From NCBI GenBank assembly GCA_049366815.1, contig JBMNCO010000169.1, forward strand, positions 1 through 27,255: a stretch of DNA of 27,255 nt. The letters run 5' to 3'. Below, piece by piece: positions 15,086 through 22,756 of this stretch. The position numbers and the translations under genes were made by a program. The notes beneath the pieces are model-generated. The model saw only the letters and a list, made by a program, of their open reading frames with translations, was not told the origin of the DNA and ran no database searches. Numbering within the stretch: position 1 is the stretch's first letter; each line of letters starts with the position of its first letter. This DNA is from CAYNYM01 sp049366815 (GTDB lineage: Bacteria; Desulfobacterota; DSM-4660; Desulfatiglandales; HGW-15).

Positions 15086-15114
15086 TTGACAAAAAGAACG
15101 ATCATTGGTAATAA
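15086..15114 (+). promoter_or_regulatory. Promoter of the tRNA pair
   Basis: Consensus TTGACA (15086-15091), 17-bp spacer, TAATAA (15109-15114), ending 13 bases before tRNA-Arg. It is back to back with the rplM promoter. Confidence 0.7.
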
Positions 15115-15127
15115 CGGAAAATCTAGT

Positions 15128-15201
<74 letters not shown>

Positions 15202-15238
15202 CTCAGTGACAAGTGAAGCATTGAAGAATGTGGAAAAA

Positions 15239-15314
<76 letters not shown>

Positions 15315-15322
15315 AGAATATC

Positions 15323-15358
15323 AAGCACTTACCGGATTGGAAGGTAAGTGCTTTTTTA
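15323..15358 (+). terminator. Terminator of the tRNA operon
   Basis: A perfect 11-bp stem, AAGCACTTACC (15323-15333) with GGTAAGTGCTT (15343-15353), 9-nt loop, followed by a T run. Confidence 0.9.
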
Positions 15359-15589
15359 TTTCAGGTGGGAATCCGTCCCCATCCTGCCCCCACTTTTTTA
15401 AATTTCCTGCTCCTGCCGACTGATTTTTTCATCCACCGTCCCGCCGGCCGGGCAGAGTCCCCGAGTTTCGTTGATCGGCCCAGGCGATCGGCCTTTTTTT
15501 GACGCAACAAGACGAACAATTGACCTTATAAATTGAACTTTCTGGCATAAGATGCAAGAGAATAAAAAAACATTTTCAAAAGGTCATTT
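15359..15589. other. Gene-free spacer after the tRNA operon
   Basis: No convincing gene. It holds a direct repeat GATCGGCC (twice between about 15474 and 15494) followed by a T7 run that may be a second, weak terminator, then AT-rich sequence up to a truncated gene. Confidence 0.4.
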
Positions 15590-15940
15590 CTAATTCAGCC
15601 CCAGATTACCGGTGGCAACCAGACCGGCCTCCACCAGTTTTTCGAGCCAGTTGCGGGTCGACTGTTCAGACTTCTGGGTATTTGCGATCAGATCCAGCGT
15701 TGTCAGACGTCGCTCATAACGCAAGCGCGAAAGGATAATCAGGCTGTCGATGGGCATGGCTGTCCCAATTCGCTCCTCATGGTGTAGGATCATCTCTAAG
15801 AAAGCGAGATCGGCATCTGATTTGGGCATTACGAGCACGACCGATGTGGCATCTGACATGGTATAATCGGGTGCCGGGCGGCCATATCGCAACATCCCTT
15901 CGTAGATCCGGTCGATGCCGCGTCTGGTTCGCTCGGCCAG
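15590..15940 (-). pseudogene. C-terminal fragment of an AlbA_2/Schlafen-type ATP-binding protein
   Basis: The open frame from the ATG at 15895 gives 101 residues, but the protein pattern continues upstream of that Met (ERTRRGIDRIYEGMLRYGRPAPDY) until an in-frame TGA at the breakpoint near 15940. GRPAPDY, then a ferredoxin-like strand with VVLVM, then a winged-helix tail (LTTLDLIANTQKSEQSTRNWLEKLVEAGLV) is how RecG-like/AlbA_2 (Schlafen) ATP-binding proteins end. The N-terminal catalytic part is gone, replaced by palindromic repeat sequence. Probably non-functional. Confidence 0.72.
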
Positions 15941-15946
15941 TCAAAA

Positions 15947-16083
15947 GGTCAAATCCGCTCTTGACCCATTTATCATTTATAGCCCTTCATATGGCGTTTA
16001 AAAATACTTCAATAATATACGACAGCCCTACAACTCAACGAATACCAACCATTTAACCATGATGAGTCAAAAGCAGACTTGAC
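15947..16083. repeat. Pair of GTCAA/TTGAC palindromes flanking AT-rich DNA
   Basis: GGTCAA-N8-TTGACC (15947-15966) and GTCAA-N8-TTGAC (16066-16083) are two related palindromes about 100 bp apart, in the same orientation judging by their centres (atccgctc, aagcagac). The first sits exactly where the Schlafen-type gene is broken and the second close to the istB remnant. They look like ends of a short repeat element or REP pair. Confidence 0.5.
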
Positions 16084-16131
16084 CCGTTCCCGTTCCCCCA
16101 AGCACTTCACTTGGTCCGACCCGAGGCACAC

Positions 16132-16314
16132 AAAGCATTCTCCGACTGGACCGAATTGTCCTATGATCCGGTGATGGTCACTGCAATCCTGGATCGCTTA
16201 TTACATCACAGTATGCTCATTAACATCCAAGCAATAGTTACAGGCTGATGGGAAAAACGACTGATGCGGCACTAGCCGGGGATCGAAGTGAAGGGGAAAG
16301 TGGCTCAATTTTAA
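16132..16314 (+). pseudogene. istB: IS21-family istB remnant (C-terminus, frameshifted)
   Basis: The segment translates as FSDWTELSYDPVMVTAILDR then LLHHSMLINIQ, the C-terminal end of the IstB helper ATPase of IS21 elements. After position 16230 one base is missing; in the next frame the expected GNSYRL-type continuation resumes (with MGKTTDAALAG), and a second shift near 16280 restores a tail ending VKGKVAQF and stop TAA at 16312-16314. The rest of istB and all of istA are absent, so this is an old insertion-sequence scar. Confidence 0.75.
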
Positions 16315-16419
16315 AAGACCGTTGACAATGATGACTCGGGTGACAGGCGGTCCCGGGTAATTCTTGAAGTGGGAGAGCGCGCTGTCATCGGTTTTGACAT
16401 TCCAGGACCATCATGATCC

Positions 16420-17919
16420 TCAGGGGGTATCGCGAATCGGAATAGAGCGACTCTCGTGCTCGCACACTTTGCGAAAATGGTGGCCGTAGATCATGAGCGT
16501 GACGGCCAGAGGGAGCAGCCGGCGACGGTAAAGGAACGTCCAACCCAAGAGCCTCCAGTACTGAAACCGCTCCTTGCCGACAATACCCAGGCGAAAACTG
16601 GATCTGAAAAAGGCCAGGACCCGCTGAATATCCAGGGAATATTGGAGATCAGGAAGCCTGTATTCCAAAAAAAACGTCTTGATACGCTTGTAATAGTGCC
16701 TGGGTGAATATATGTTTCGCACAATGTTTTCATATCCCTCATGAAGCAATTCCAGACCCATCTTCGGAATGATATTGGTCGTTCCATCGGTGTTGCCGGA
16801 CATGGGACCGAGAAGACGCCCTTCCCTTTTCAGGCGTTCGTACAGTTTTGTGCCTGCAGGGGCCTGAAGCAGACCGACCATGGCGGTCACAATCCCGCTG
16901 TTCTGAATAAAATCAATCTGTCGCTGGAAGATCGAAGGCGTATCATGGTCAAACCCCACAATGAAACCGCCCTGAACCTGGAGTCCGGACCGCTGAATCT
17001 TCTTCACGCTGGCCACAAGATCGCGATTCGTGTTCTGTCGCTTGTTGCATTCCACCAGGCTCTCCTCATCGGGCGTTTCAATGCCGATGAATACGGCATC
17101 GAAACCCGCTTCCACCATCATGGCCATCAGGGCGTCATCATCCGCCAGATTGATCGAAGCCTCCGTATTAAAAACAATTCCCCGCTTCCCTTGCTGCCAG
17201 CGGATGAGGGCAGGAAGCAGGTGATTTTTCAGGTACCTCTTGTTTCCAATGAAATTGTCATCCACAAAAAATATGTTTCCCCGCCAACCTTGTGAGTACA
17301 GGCCGTCCAGTTCCCGGATGACCTGGTCGGATGACTTGATCCTCGGCTGATGGCCGAACAGCGCCGTGACATTGCAGAAGTCGCAATTGAACGGACACCC
17401 CCTGGAGAACTGAATGCACATCCCCGCATACCGGTCAAGCATTCCCAGCTCCCACAGAGGGACGGGCGTTTCACTGATGTCGGCGAATTCCTCGGTCCTA
17501 TAAATTCGCTGCGCCCTTCCATTTTCAAAATCCTTCAGGAACCGCGGCAGGGTGATCTCCGCCTCATTCAAGACAAAGTGGTCGACCTCATCGAATGCCT
17601 CGTACTCGTTGGTAAAGAGGGGCCCGCCTGCCACAACACGCAGACCCGCCTCCTTGCAAAGGGCAATCACGCGGCGGGTCGACTCTTTCTGCACAACCAT
17701 ACCGCTGATGAAGGCGCAGTCCGCCCAAACCAGGTCTTCGTCCTTGAGCTTGGTCACGTTCATGTCCACCAGCCTCTTGGACCATTCTTTGGGCAACATA
17801 GCCCCGATGGTCAGAAGGCCCAGCGGCGGATGGGCGGCCCTTTTATGAACGAACTTCAAGGCATATTTGAAGCTCCAAAAGGTGTTCGGATACTCCGGAT
17901 AGATCAGCAATGCATTCAT
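16420..17919 (-). CDS. B12-binding-domain radical SAM protein with C-terminal DUF4070
   Basis: A 499-residue radical SAM enzyme: an N-terminal cobalamin-binding-like Rossmann domain (about 1-140, with PPLGLLTIGAMLP and VVAGGPLF), the [4Fe-4S]/SAM motif C175-x3-C179-x2-C182 in SRGCPFNCDFC, an Elp3-type barrel to about 390, and a C-terminal region matching the DUF4070 pattern (IYSPRHYYKRIKTFF). The N-terminal residues resemble those of the hopanoid C-2 methylase HpnP, which shares this architecture, but many relatives have unknown methyl acceptors. The classical B12 motif DxHxxG is not evident. An AAGGGGA-type ribosome site precedes the ATG. Intact and of normal length despite lying between decayed segments. 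Confidence 0.85.
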   Translation of the reverse strand: MNALLIYPEYPNTFWSFKYALKFVHKRAAHPPLGLLTIGAMLPKEWSKRLVDMNVTKLKDEDLVWADCAFISGMVVQKESTRRVIALCKEAGLRVVAGGPLFTNEYEAFDEVDHFVLNEAEITLPRFLKDFENGRAQRIYRTEEFADISETPVPLWELGMLDRYAGMCIQFSRGCPFNCDFCNVTALFGHQPRIKSSDQVIRELDGLYSQGWRGNIFFVDDNFIGNKRYLKNHLLPALIRWQQGKRGIVFNTEASINLADDDALMAMMVEAGFDAVFIGIETPDEESLVECNKRQNTNRDLVASVKKIQRSGLQVQGGFIVGFDHDTPSIFQRQIDFIQNSGIVTAMVGLLQAPAGTKLYERLKREGRLLGPMSGNTDGTTNIIPKMGLELLHEGYENIVRNIYSPRHYYKRIKTFFLEYRLPDLQYSLDIQRVLAFFRSSFRLGIVGKERFQYWRLLGWTFLYRRRLLPLAVTLMIYGHHFRKVCEHESRSIPIRDTP

Positions 17920-17964
17920 TTTTGTCTCTTCATCCCCTTATGGTGGCACGCCGTGGCGTCAGAT

Positions 17965-18177
17965 TTACTGAACCCATTTTCGCTGTAAAGTGCTTTTCAT
18001 AGCAAGCTTATTTTGCATGAAGCCCGGCCCAAGGAGTGTTTTGACCGACTGTCCGGCGATTTTTACATCGATCCGTCGATTCCTGGTGCGTCCTTCTTCA
18101 GTGCTGTTGCCAACGATCGGGTGTTCCCGGTCACAGCCTCCAACCTCCATGCAGACCTGAACATAATTTCTTCTTGA
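17965..18177 (-). pseudogene. OmpA-family C-terminal domain remnant
   Basis: In the frame ending at 17965, REHPIVGNSTEEGRTRNRRIDVKI reproduces the end of an OmpA-like peptidoglycan-binding domain (usual form: Y-G-E-x-x-P-I-x-x-N-x-T-E-E-G-R-x-x-N-R-R-V). The preceding SRRNYVQVCMEVGG looks like a mutated version of the helix before it. The earlier half of the domain, a signal peptide and the arginine/aspartate core are missing, so this is a fragment, probably not expressed. Confidence 0.6.
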
Positions 18178-18233
18178 CATCATGCAGCGGTCAACTATAT
18201 CGATTTTGCCATCATTCACTGTGCACAGTTGAG

Positions 18234-18288
18234 AAACCCCTGTATAGACCCACACCTCCGTCCGGCATCAGTCGTGCAGGGGTTTTCC
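18234..18288. terminator. Long-loop hairpin, possible terminator
   Basis: AAACCCCTG (18234-18242) with CAGGGGTTT (18277-18285), 34-nt loop, T-rich on the plus side. The orientation and the gene it serves are unclear; it lies upstream of the OmpA remnant and downstream of the GNAT gene. The 100 bases between it and the GNAT stop hold nothing recognisable. Confidence 0.4.
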
Positions 18289-18387
18289 TTCCGTGTTGCT
18301 CAAATCATTCTTGATATGCCTTTGGATAACCGGGTGTTATAAGGCGAGGGCATTACCTTGACAGAAGGCCTTTCAAGGGTATCTCAT

Positions 18388-18942
18388 TCATATGGGTTCC
18401 GCAACACGAAATGCCAATGCATGATACCGGGACTCATTGTAAATGAAATGCCCGACATCGGTCATCCCGAGCCCATTTGTGTGCGCCCTTAATGACCGCT
18501 GATTCTCCTCGGCAACGAAGCACATACCAGCCTCATATTGTGCACAGAGTTCACGGTTGAGGGCTCCATATAACGCTTGAAGCAGGCCTTGTCCCCTGTA
18601 TTGGACATCGATGCAGACCGGGCCATAGATGAATACATCTTGCTCATTGAGAGGCCTGCCGTGAAAAAGGGTGTGGGCAAATACTGTCCACATTCTCTTT
18701 GCCATCGGCGGTTGGCCATGCCATTCACGCCGGGATGCACACACAAAGCCGACGATCCGGTCCGAACTCCTGGCCACGATGATACCAAGGTCCTGCGCCA
18801 TCTCGTCTATTTCCTCCGATGTAAACCTGGCGGAGAGAAAACCATTTTGAAGTTCAATGGAAGAGAGATTCAATTTATAGTTGGCATCTACCAATTCACA
18901 GATGCCATGATAGTCAACCGGGAGAGCACGTCTGACGTCCAT
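18388..18942 (-). CDS. GNAT-family N-acetyltransferase
   Basis: A 184-residue acetyl-CoA-dependent acetyltransferase. The acetyl-CoA pyrophosphate loop is R116-G-Q-G-L in VQYRGQGLLQALYGAL, following the beta-4 strand YGPVCIDV. The C-terminal FVAEENQRSLRAHTNGLGM is the usual N-x2-S-x3-H-x-x-x-G motif that orients CoA. The acceptor substrate is unknown. The ribosome site GGAGGA lies 8-9 bases before the ATG. It appears to be transcribed alone; a weak TTGACA-17-TACCCT promoter is possible at 19039-19011. Confidence 0.85.
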   Translation of the reverse strand: MDVRRALPVDYHGICELVDANYKLNLSSIELQNGFLSARFTSEEIDEMAQDLGIIVARSSDRIVGFVCASRREWHGQPPMAKRMWTVFAHTLFHGRPLNEQDVFIYGPVCIDVQYRGQGLLQALYGALNRELCAQYEAGMCFVAEENQRSLRAHTNGLGMTDVGHFIYNESRYHALAFRVAEPI

Positions 18943-19258
18943 GATGCGTTCCTCCGTATTTCATGCAGACATCCATGGAATCTGTCACATAAATACACTA
19001 TTTTATCCGGAGGGTATTAAATTGGCTATTTTGTGTCAAACAAATTGCCTTCATTTTTTCAGCATGATCGCCTCCGCAAAATTTATTTTTCAATATTTCA
19101 CCTAGTGAATCAGGCAGTTGGTGATGTGAAACGGCTATCTTCACATTGTCGTAGTCACGCCCGCACAGCAAAAAGCAGGGAGGAGGATTTTCTCGAGGAG
19201 AAAGCGTCTTGGCCCTGAATCTTGCCCATGGCATCTCAACCTGCTTCACGCTTTATAT
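18943..19258. other. Gene-free region between GNAT and fdhD-like genes
   Basis: No convincing gene on either strand; an 83-codon minus-strand frame (18998-19249) has no family pattern. I looked for a molybdenum-cofactor riboswitch before the fdhD-like gene and do not see its conserved core. Confidence 0.4.
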
Positions 19259-19287
19259 TTGACAAAAATGATATAACTCACTACACT
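19259..19287 (+). promoter_or_regulatory. Promoter of the fdhD-like gene
   Basis: TTGACA (19259-19264), 17-bp spacer, TACACT (19282-19287), predicting a leader of about 115 bases that is AT-rich. Confidence 0.6.
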
Positions 19288-19408
19288 CAAGACACAAAAA
19301 TAGGCCTTCTTGTAAAGATAAAGAAATTATCTCCGAGCTGGTGAAACAATCCCTTTAAATAATACGTTTTGAGTCAAATCATTCAATATTATATCCTGAC
19401 AGAGTGAC

Positions 19409-20251
19409 ATGTTGATAAATCAAGACAATCACTCCTTCCACAGCTATGCTACCAGCACCCAAATCTATAAGGTCATTCTGTGTGAAGGCGGACTGTTTCG
19501 GGACTATGACCATGATTTGATCGGTGAACAGCCACTCCTGATCCGCTTGGAAGGCAGGCCGTACTCCGTTGTCATGCGAACTCCAGGGGAAGAGATACAC
19601 CATGCAGCCGGTTTTTGTCTTGGAGAGGGCTTGGTCGACAGCCATGATGATTTTTTGACCATTTCTTATTCTAAAGAGATGGACCCGAATGTCATCGACG
19701 TCAAGCTCACACCCGAAAGGCTTGCAAAAATACCCGATCTATTGGACCGCAAGCGATTCACAACCCAAACAAGCTGCGGCATTCACGCAGAAGGATCATT
19801 GAAAGACCTTTATCAGGGTCTTTCTCCTGCCGAGGACAATACACAAATCGGTATAAACCGTCTCTTCCATTGCGTAGAAAATCTTTCGAAATATCAGAAT
19901 TTTTATGAGCGGACCCGCGGAAGCCATGCCGCAATGCTGTTTGACCACCACCTTGATGTCATGGCCTTTTCCGAAGACGTTAGCCGTCATAATGCCCTGG
20001 ACAAGGCCATAGGGAGGCTCTTTTTGAAGGGAGACCTTTCTGAAGCCTTTGTAGCGATTCTTTCCTCAAGGGTAAGTTACGAATTGGTACAAAAGTCAGC
20101 GAGGGCTCGTTTGCCGATCATAGTCAGCAAATCAAGACCAACAGCACTTGCCGCCGAAATGGGACACAAACTGAATATGACCATTGCCTGTGCACCCAAA
20201 GAGGATGAATTGATACTTATAAGCGGAGAAAATCGAATTATCAGAAACTAA
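19409..20251 (+). CDS. fdhD: Divergent FdhD-family sulfurtransferase
   Basis: A 280-residue protein of the FdhD family, which passes sulfur from IscS to the molybdenum or tungsten bis-pterin cofactor of formate dehydrogenases. Family landmarks are present: RTPGEEIHHAAGFCLGEGLV, FSEDVSRHNALDKAIG (canonical EDVGRHNALDK) and the C-terminal PIIVSKSRPTALAAEMG. The active-site segment reads TSC123-G-I-H126, where family members usually have CxxC, so the second cysteine is replaced by histidine (codon 19784-19786). No formate dehydrogenase gene is in the window. The gene faces the bam-like operon tail to tail, 112 bases apart. It may be a paralogue serving another Mo/W enzyme, or a weakly active one. 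Confidence 0.85.
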   Translation: MLINQDNHSFHSYATSTQIYKVILCEGGLFRDYDHDLIGEQPLLIRLEGRPYSVVMRTPGEEIHHAAGFCLGEGLVDSHDDFLTISYSKEMDPNVIDVKLTPERLAKIPDLLDRKRFTTQTSCGIHAEGSLKDLYQGLSPAEDNTQIGINRLFHCVENLSKYQNFYERTRGSHAAMLFDHHLDVMAFSEDVSRHNALDKAIGRLFLKGDLSEAFVAILSSRVSYELVQKSARARLPIIVSKSRPTALAAEMGHKLNMTIACAPKEDELILISGENRIIRN

Positions 20252-20253
20252 CA

Positions 20254-20301
20254 TGGCCCACAAGGAATACCGGAACACGTTTGCATCCCCCTTGTGGGCC
20301 A
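20254..20301. terminator. Long inverted repeat between converging operons
   Basis: TGGCCCACAAGG (20254-20265) pairs perfectly with CCTTGTGGGCCA (20290-20301) across a 24-nt loop, starting 3 bases after the fdhD-like stop. Neither side has a strong T run, so it may be an mRNA 3'-end stabiliser or a weak bidirectional terminator. Confidence 0.55.
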
Positions 20302-20363
20302 AAATATCACGACGCTGTTTATAAATTCTCTGCCCTGGACCAGGACAGCCTGTCGTTTAACGC

Positions 20364-20978
20364 CTATTTTCCCGCCTCGGCATTGAAAAGCGGCGATGAA
20401 GATGTCAAGGCCTCCGTCAAAACATAGGCTGCCTGCAAATAGGATGTGGGGCAGAGCGGAAAACACTCCTTACACTTCCAGCACTCTTTGGCAGCGATCT
20501 CCGGGATGAAGGCTATCTCCCGTTTTCCGCCCCTGTCGATAAATCCAATGGCATTCTTCTTCTTCACTTCCGAACAATACCGGACGCACAAGCCGCAAAG
20601 AATGCAGAATGACGACTCCTTTTCAAACCGATCTCTATCAGCACCATACTCTTCAGCCAATTCCTTCAGTTTCGGTGAATCAGGGGCATGGGCCATCAAC
20701 AGTTCAACAATCATCCTGCGGATCTTGTCAACTTTCTCAGACCTGGTCTTCACTTCCAGACCCTGTTCAACGGGATAAAGGCACGCAACAACAAATTTAA
20801 ACCTGCCGCGCGTTCCGGCCTCGACCGTACAAAGCCGGCAGCCGCCATAGGGCTCCAATTTTTCGTGGTGACAAAGCGTAGGAATATATATCCCGGCACT
20901 TTGTGCAGCCTCAAGAACGGTCATCCCTTCCTTGGCTTTAACTTCTTTACCATCTATATTTAAAATGATATCACTCAT
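20364..20978 (-). CDS. bamI: Short NuoG-like Fe-S subunit (BamI-like)
   Basis: A 204-residue electron carrier: an N-terminal plant-type [2Fe-2S] domain (C36, C47, C50, C66), then two [4Fe-4S] motifs (C125-C128-C131-C135 and C166-C169-C172-C176). The molybdopterin part of NuoG is absent. The segment that in NuoG carries the His-Cys cluster (HxxxCxxCxxxxxC) reads HAPDSPKLKEL, with no cysteine, so that cluster should be missing. As last gene of a BamE-F-G-H-like series it corresponds to BamI of class II benzoyl-CoA reductase; such short NuoG forms also occur with hydrogenases and formate dehydrogenases. It starts 107 bases after the NuoF-like gene. Confidence 0.78.
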   Translation of the reverse strand: MSDIILNIDGKEVKAKEGMTVLEAAQSAGIYIPTLCHHEKLEPYGGCRLCTVEAGTRGRFKFVVACLYPVEQGLEVKTRSEKVDKIRRMIVELLMAHAPDSPKLKELAEEYGADRDRFEKESSFCILCGLCVRYCSEVKKKNAIGFIDRGGKREIAFIPEIAAKECWKCKECFPLCPTSYLQAAYVLTEALTSSSPLFNAEAGK

Positions 20979-21085
20979 CTCTGTATACTCTCTCTGACTT
21001 TAGTTCCCGCTTTTCCATCTTTACAGATCACCAAACGGGTTGCCATGAGGCCTTCAAAATTCACCGATTAAATCCGGCCCCGTTA

Positions 21086-22747
21086 TTAAGCCGCAAGTTT
21101 CTTTTGGGTGATATTCGCCTCATACTCTTCCCTGAAGTGTCGCAGCGTCGCTTTGAGTGGGTCTGATGCCGTCTTTCCCAGAGCACACAGGGAAGCAGCC
21201 CCCGCCACTTCGGCTATCTCCTCCAGGAGTTCAATATCCCCTTCCCTCCCCTTTCCTTCGCTGATTCTCGTCACGATCTTGATCATCTGCTTCAGGCCCT
21301 CGCGGCATGGCACGCATTTTCCGCAAGATTCGTTCGTAAGAAAGGTCAGATAAAATCTGCTTAGATCCACCATATTGGTGTCTTCATCCAATACCACCAC
21401 ATCACCGGCCCCTATGGGGGCCCCCAGCTTTGACATTTCATCGAAATCCAGGGGGGTGTCGATAAGGCTTTCAGGAAGACAACCTCCCAAGGGACCGCCC
21501 AAGTGAACCGCTTTAAGTTTCTTACCGTTTGGTATACCACCGCAAATGTCGTAAATGATCTCCTTGAGCGTGGTTCCAAAGGGCACTTCAACGACTCCGG
21601 AATTCGCTATATTTCCAGACACGGACAAAAGCTTCGTGCCTTTGCTCCGCTCTGTTCCGATACCGGTATACCAATCCGCGCCTTTGTTGATGATCTGGGC
21701 GACATTTGACCAGGTTTCCACATTATTCAGGTTGCTCGGCCTGTCCCAGATACCATTTACCGAGGTTCGGATATATTTGGGTCTTGGCTCAGGATTCTTG
21801 CCTTCTATGGATCGCATTAATGCGCTGGATTCCCCTGAGACGAATATCCCCACGTCAAAGTGAACCTCAACATGAAAATTGAAGCCGGTGCCGAGGATAT
21901 TATCACCGAGAAATCCATATTCCTCCGCCTGAGCGAGGGCCCTATTTACATTCGCCAATAATTGAGGTGCGTCATGACGTGTATAGATAAATCCCTGATG
22001 AGAACCGATCGCATAGGCCCCGATGATCAACCCCTCCAGAACACAATGCGGATTTCCCGTCAAGATGGCCCTGTCCATAAAGGCCGCAGGCAGACCCTCA
22101 TGACCGTTGACGATCACATACTTTTCTTCCCCTGGCGCATTACGGGCGGTCTCCCACTTCAAACCGGCAGGGAATCCGCCGCCCCCCCTGCCGCGCAGGT
22201 TGGCTTTCTTTACCTCTTCCAGGACCTCCTCAGGGGTCATCTCGAAAAGCGCTTTCGCTAATGCGGCATATCCGCCGATCGCCAGATAGTCATCAATACT
22301 CTTGGGATCAATCTTTGGATTATCGCTGATCAGGTTCCGCATCTGATTCTTATAAAACGGCACCTCGGACATATGTGCGGCCTTTTCGCCCGTATGTGGG
22401 TCTGCGTAGATCAGGCGATCAATGACCTTTCCCCCCATCACCGTCTCGGAAACGATTTCCGGGACATCCTCGGCAGTGACCTCCATGTAGCAGATTTCTT
22501 CGGGATAAATAATCACATTCGGCCCTTTTTGACAAAAACCGTGGCAACCTGTCGCCCTTATGTCAACCTTCTCGTCTAAGGACCGCATGACGATTTCTTC
22601 TTCAAAGACTTTGATAATCCGATTGTTATCGAGGCCCTGGCAGGCCGCTCCTGAGCAAACCGCAACACAACGCTTATTGGGATCTCTTTTTGATAAGATG
22701 TCCTTCCTGAGCCCTTCCAATTGAGCATTTGAATTTATCCGTGGCAT
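21086..22747 (-). CDS. bamH: NuoF-like flavoprotein with altered NADH pocket (BamH-like)
   Basis: A 553-residue protein: an N-terminal thioredoxin-like [2Fe-2S] domain (CSGAAC...ATGCHGFCQKGP), the FMN/NADH domain with LRGRGGGGFPAGLKWE, and the [4Fe-4S] motif SCGKCVPC...SLCALG. The usual NuoF motif NADEGEPG reads NGHEGLPA (about 22108-22085), and GEETAL reads GESSAL. Residues that contact NADH in NuoF/Nqo1 are thus changed while the FMN loop is kept. There is no C-terminal ferredoxin extension. AAGGA overlaps the stop of the preceding gene and is spaced correctly for the ATG at 22747, not for the one at 22753. The order fits BamH; the electron acceptor is open. Confidence 0.8.
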   Translation of the reverse strand: MPRINSNAQLEGLRKDILSKRDPNKRCVAVCSGAACQGLDNNRIIKVFEEEIVMRSLDEKVDIRATGCHGFCQKGPNVIIYPEEICYMEVTAEDVPEIVSETVMGGKVIDRLIYADPHTGEKAAHMSEVPFYKNQMRNLISDNPKIDPKSIDDYLAIGGYAALAKALFEMTPEEVLEEVKKANLRGRGGGGFPAGLKWETARNAPGEEKYVIVNGHEGLPAAFMDRAILTGNPHCVLEGLIIGAYAIGSHQGFIYTRHDAPQLLANVNRALAQAEEYGFLGDNILGTGFNFHVEVHFDVGIFVSGESSALMRSIEGKNPEPRPKYIRTSVNGIWDRPSNLNNVETWSNVAQIINKGADWYTGIGTERSKGTKLLSVSGNIANSGVVEVPFGTTLKEIIYDICGGIPNGKKLKAVHLGGPLGGCLPESLIDTPLDFDEMSKLGAPIGAGDVVVLDEDTNMVDLSRFYLTFLTNESCGKCVPCREGLKQMIKIVTRISEGKGREGDIELLEEIAEVAGAASLCALGKTASDPLKATLRHFREEYEANITQKKLAA

Positions 22748-22756
22748 AATCATTCC

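Noticed and set aside
18998..19249. 83-codon minus-strand frame before the fdhD-like gene
   Set aside because: No recognisable domain, no ribosome site, and no support from neighbours.
18943..19408. Molybdenum/tungsten cofactor riboswitch upstream of the fdhD-like gene
   Set aside because: I looked for the conserved core and multi-stem fold and did not find it; only a plain promoter and an AT-rich leader are visible.
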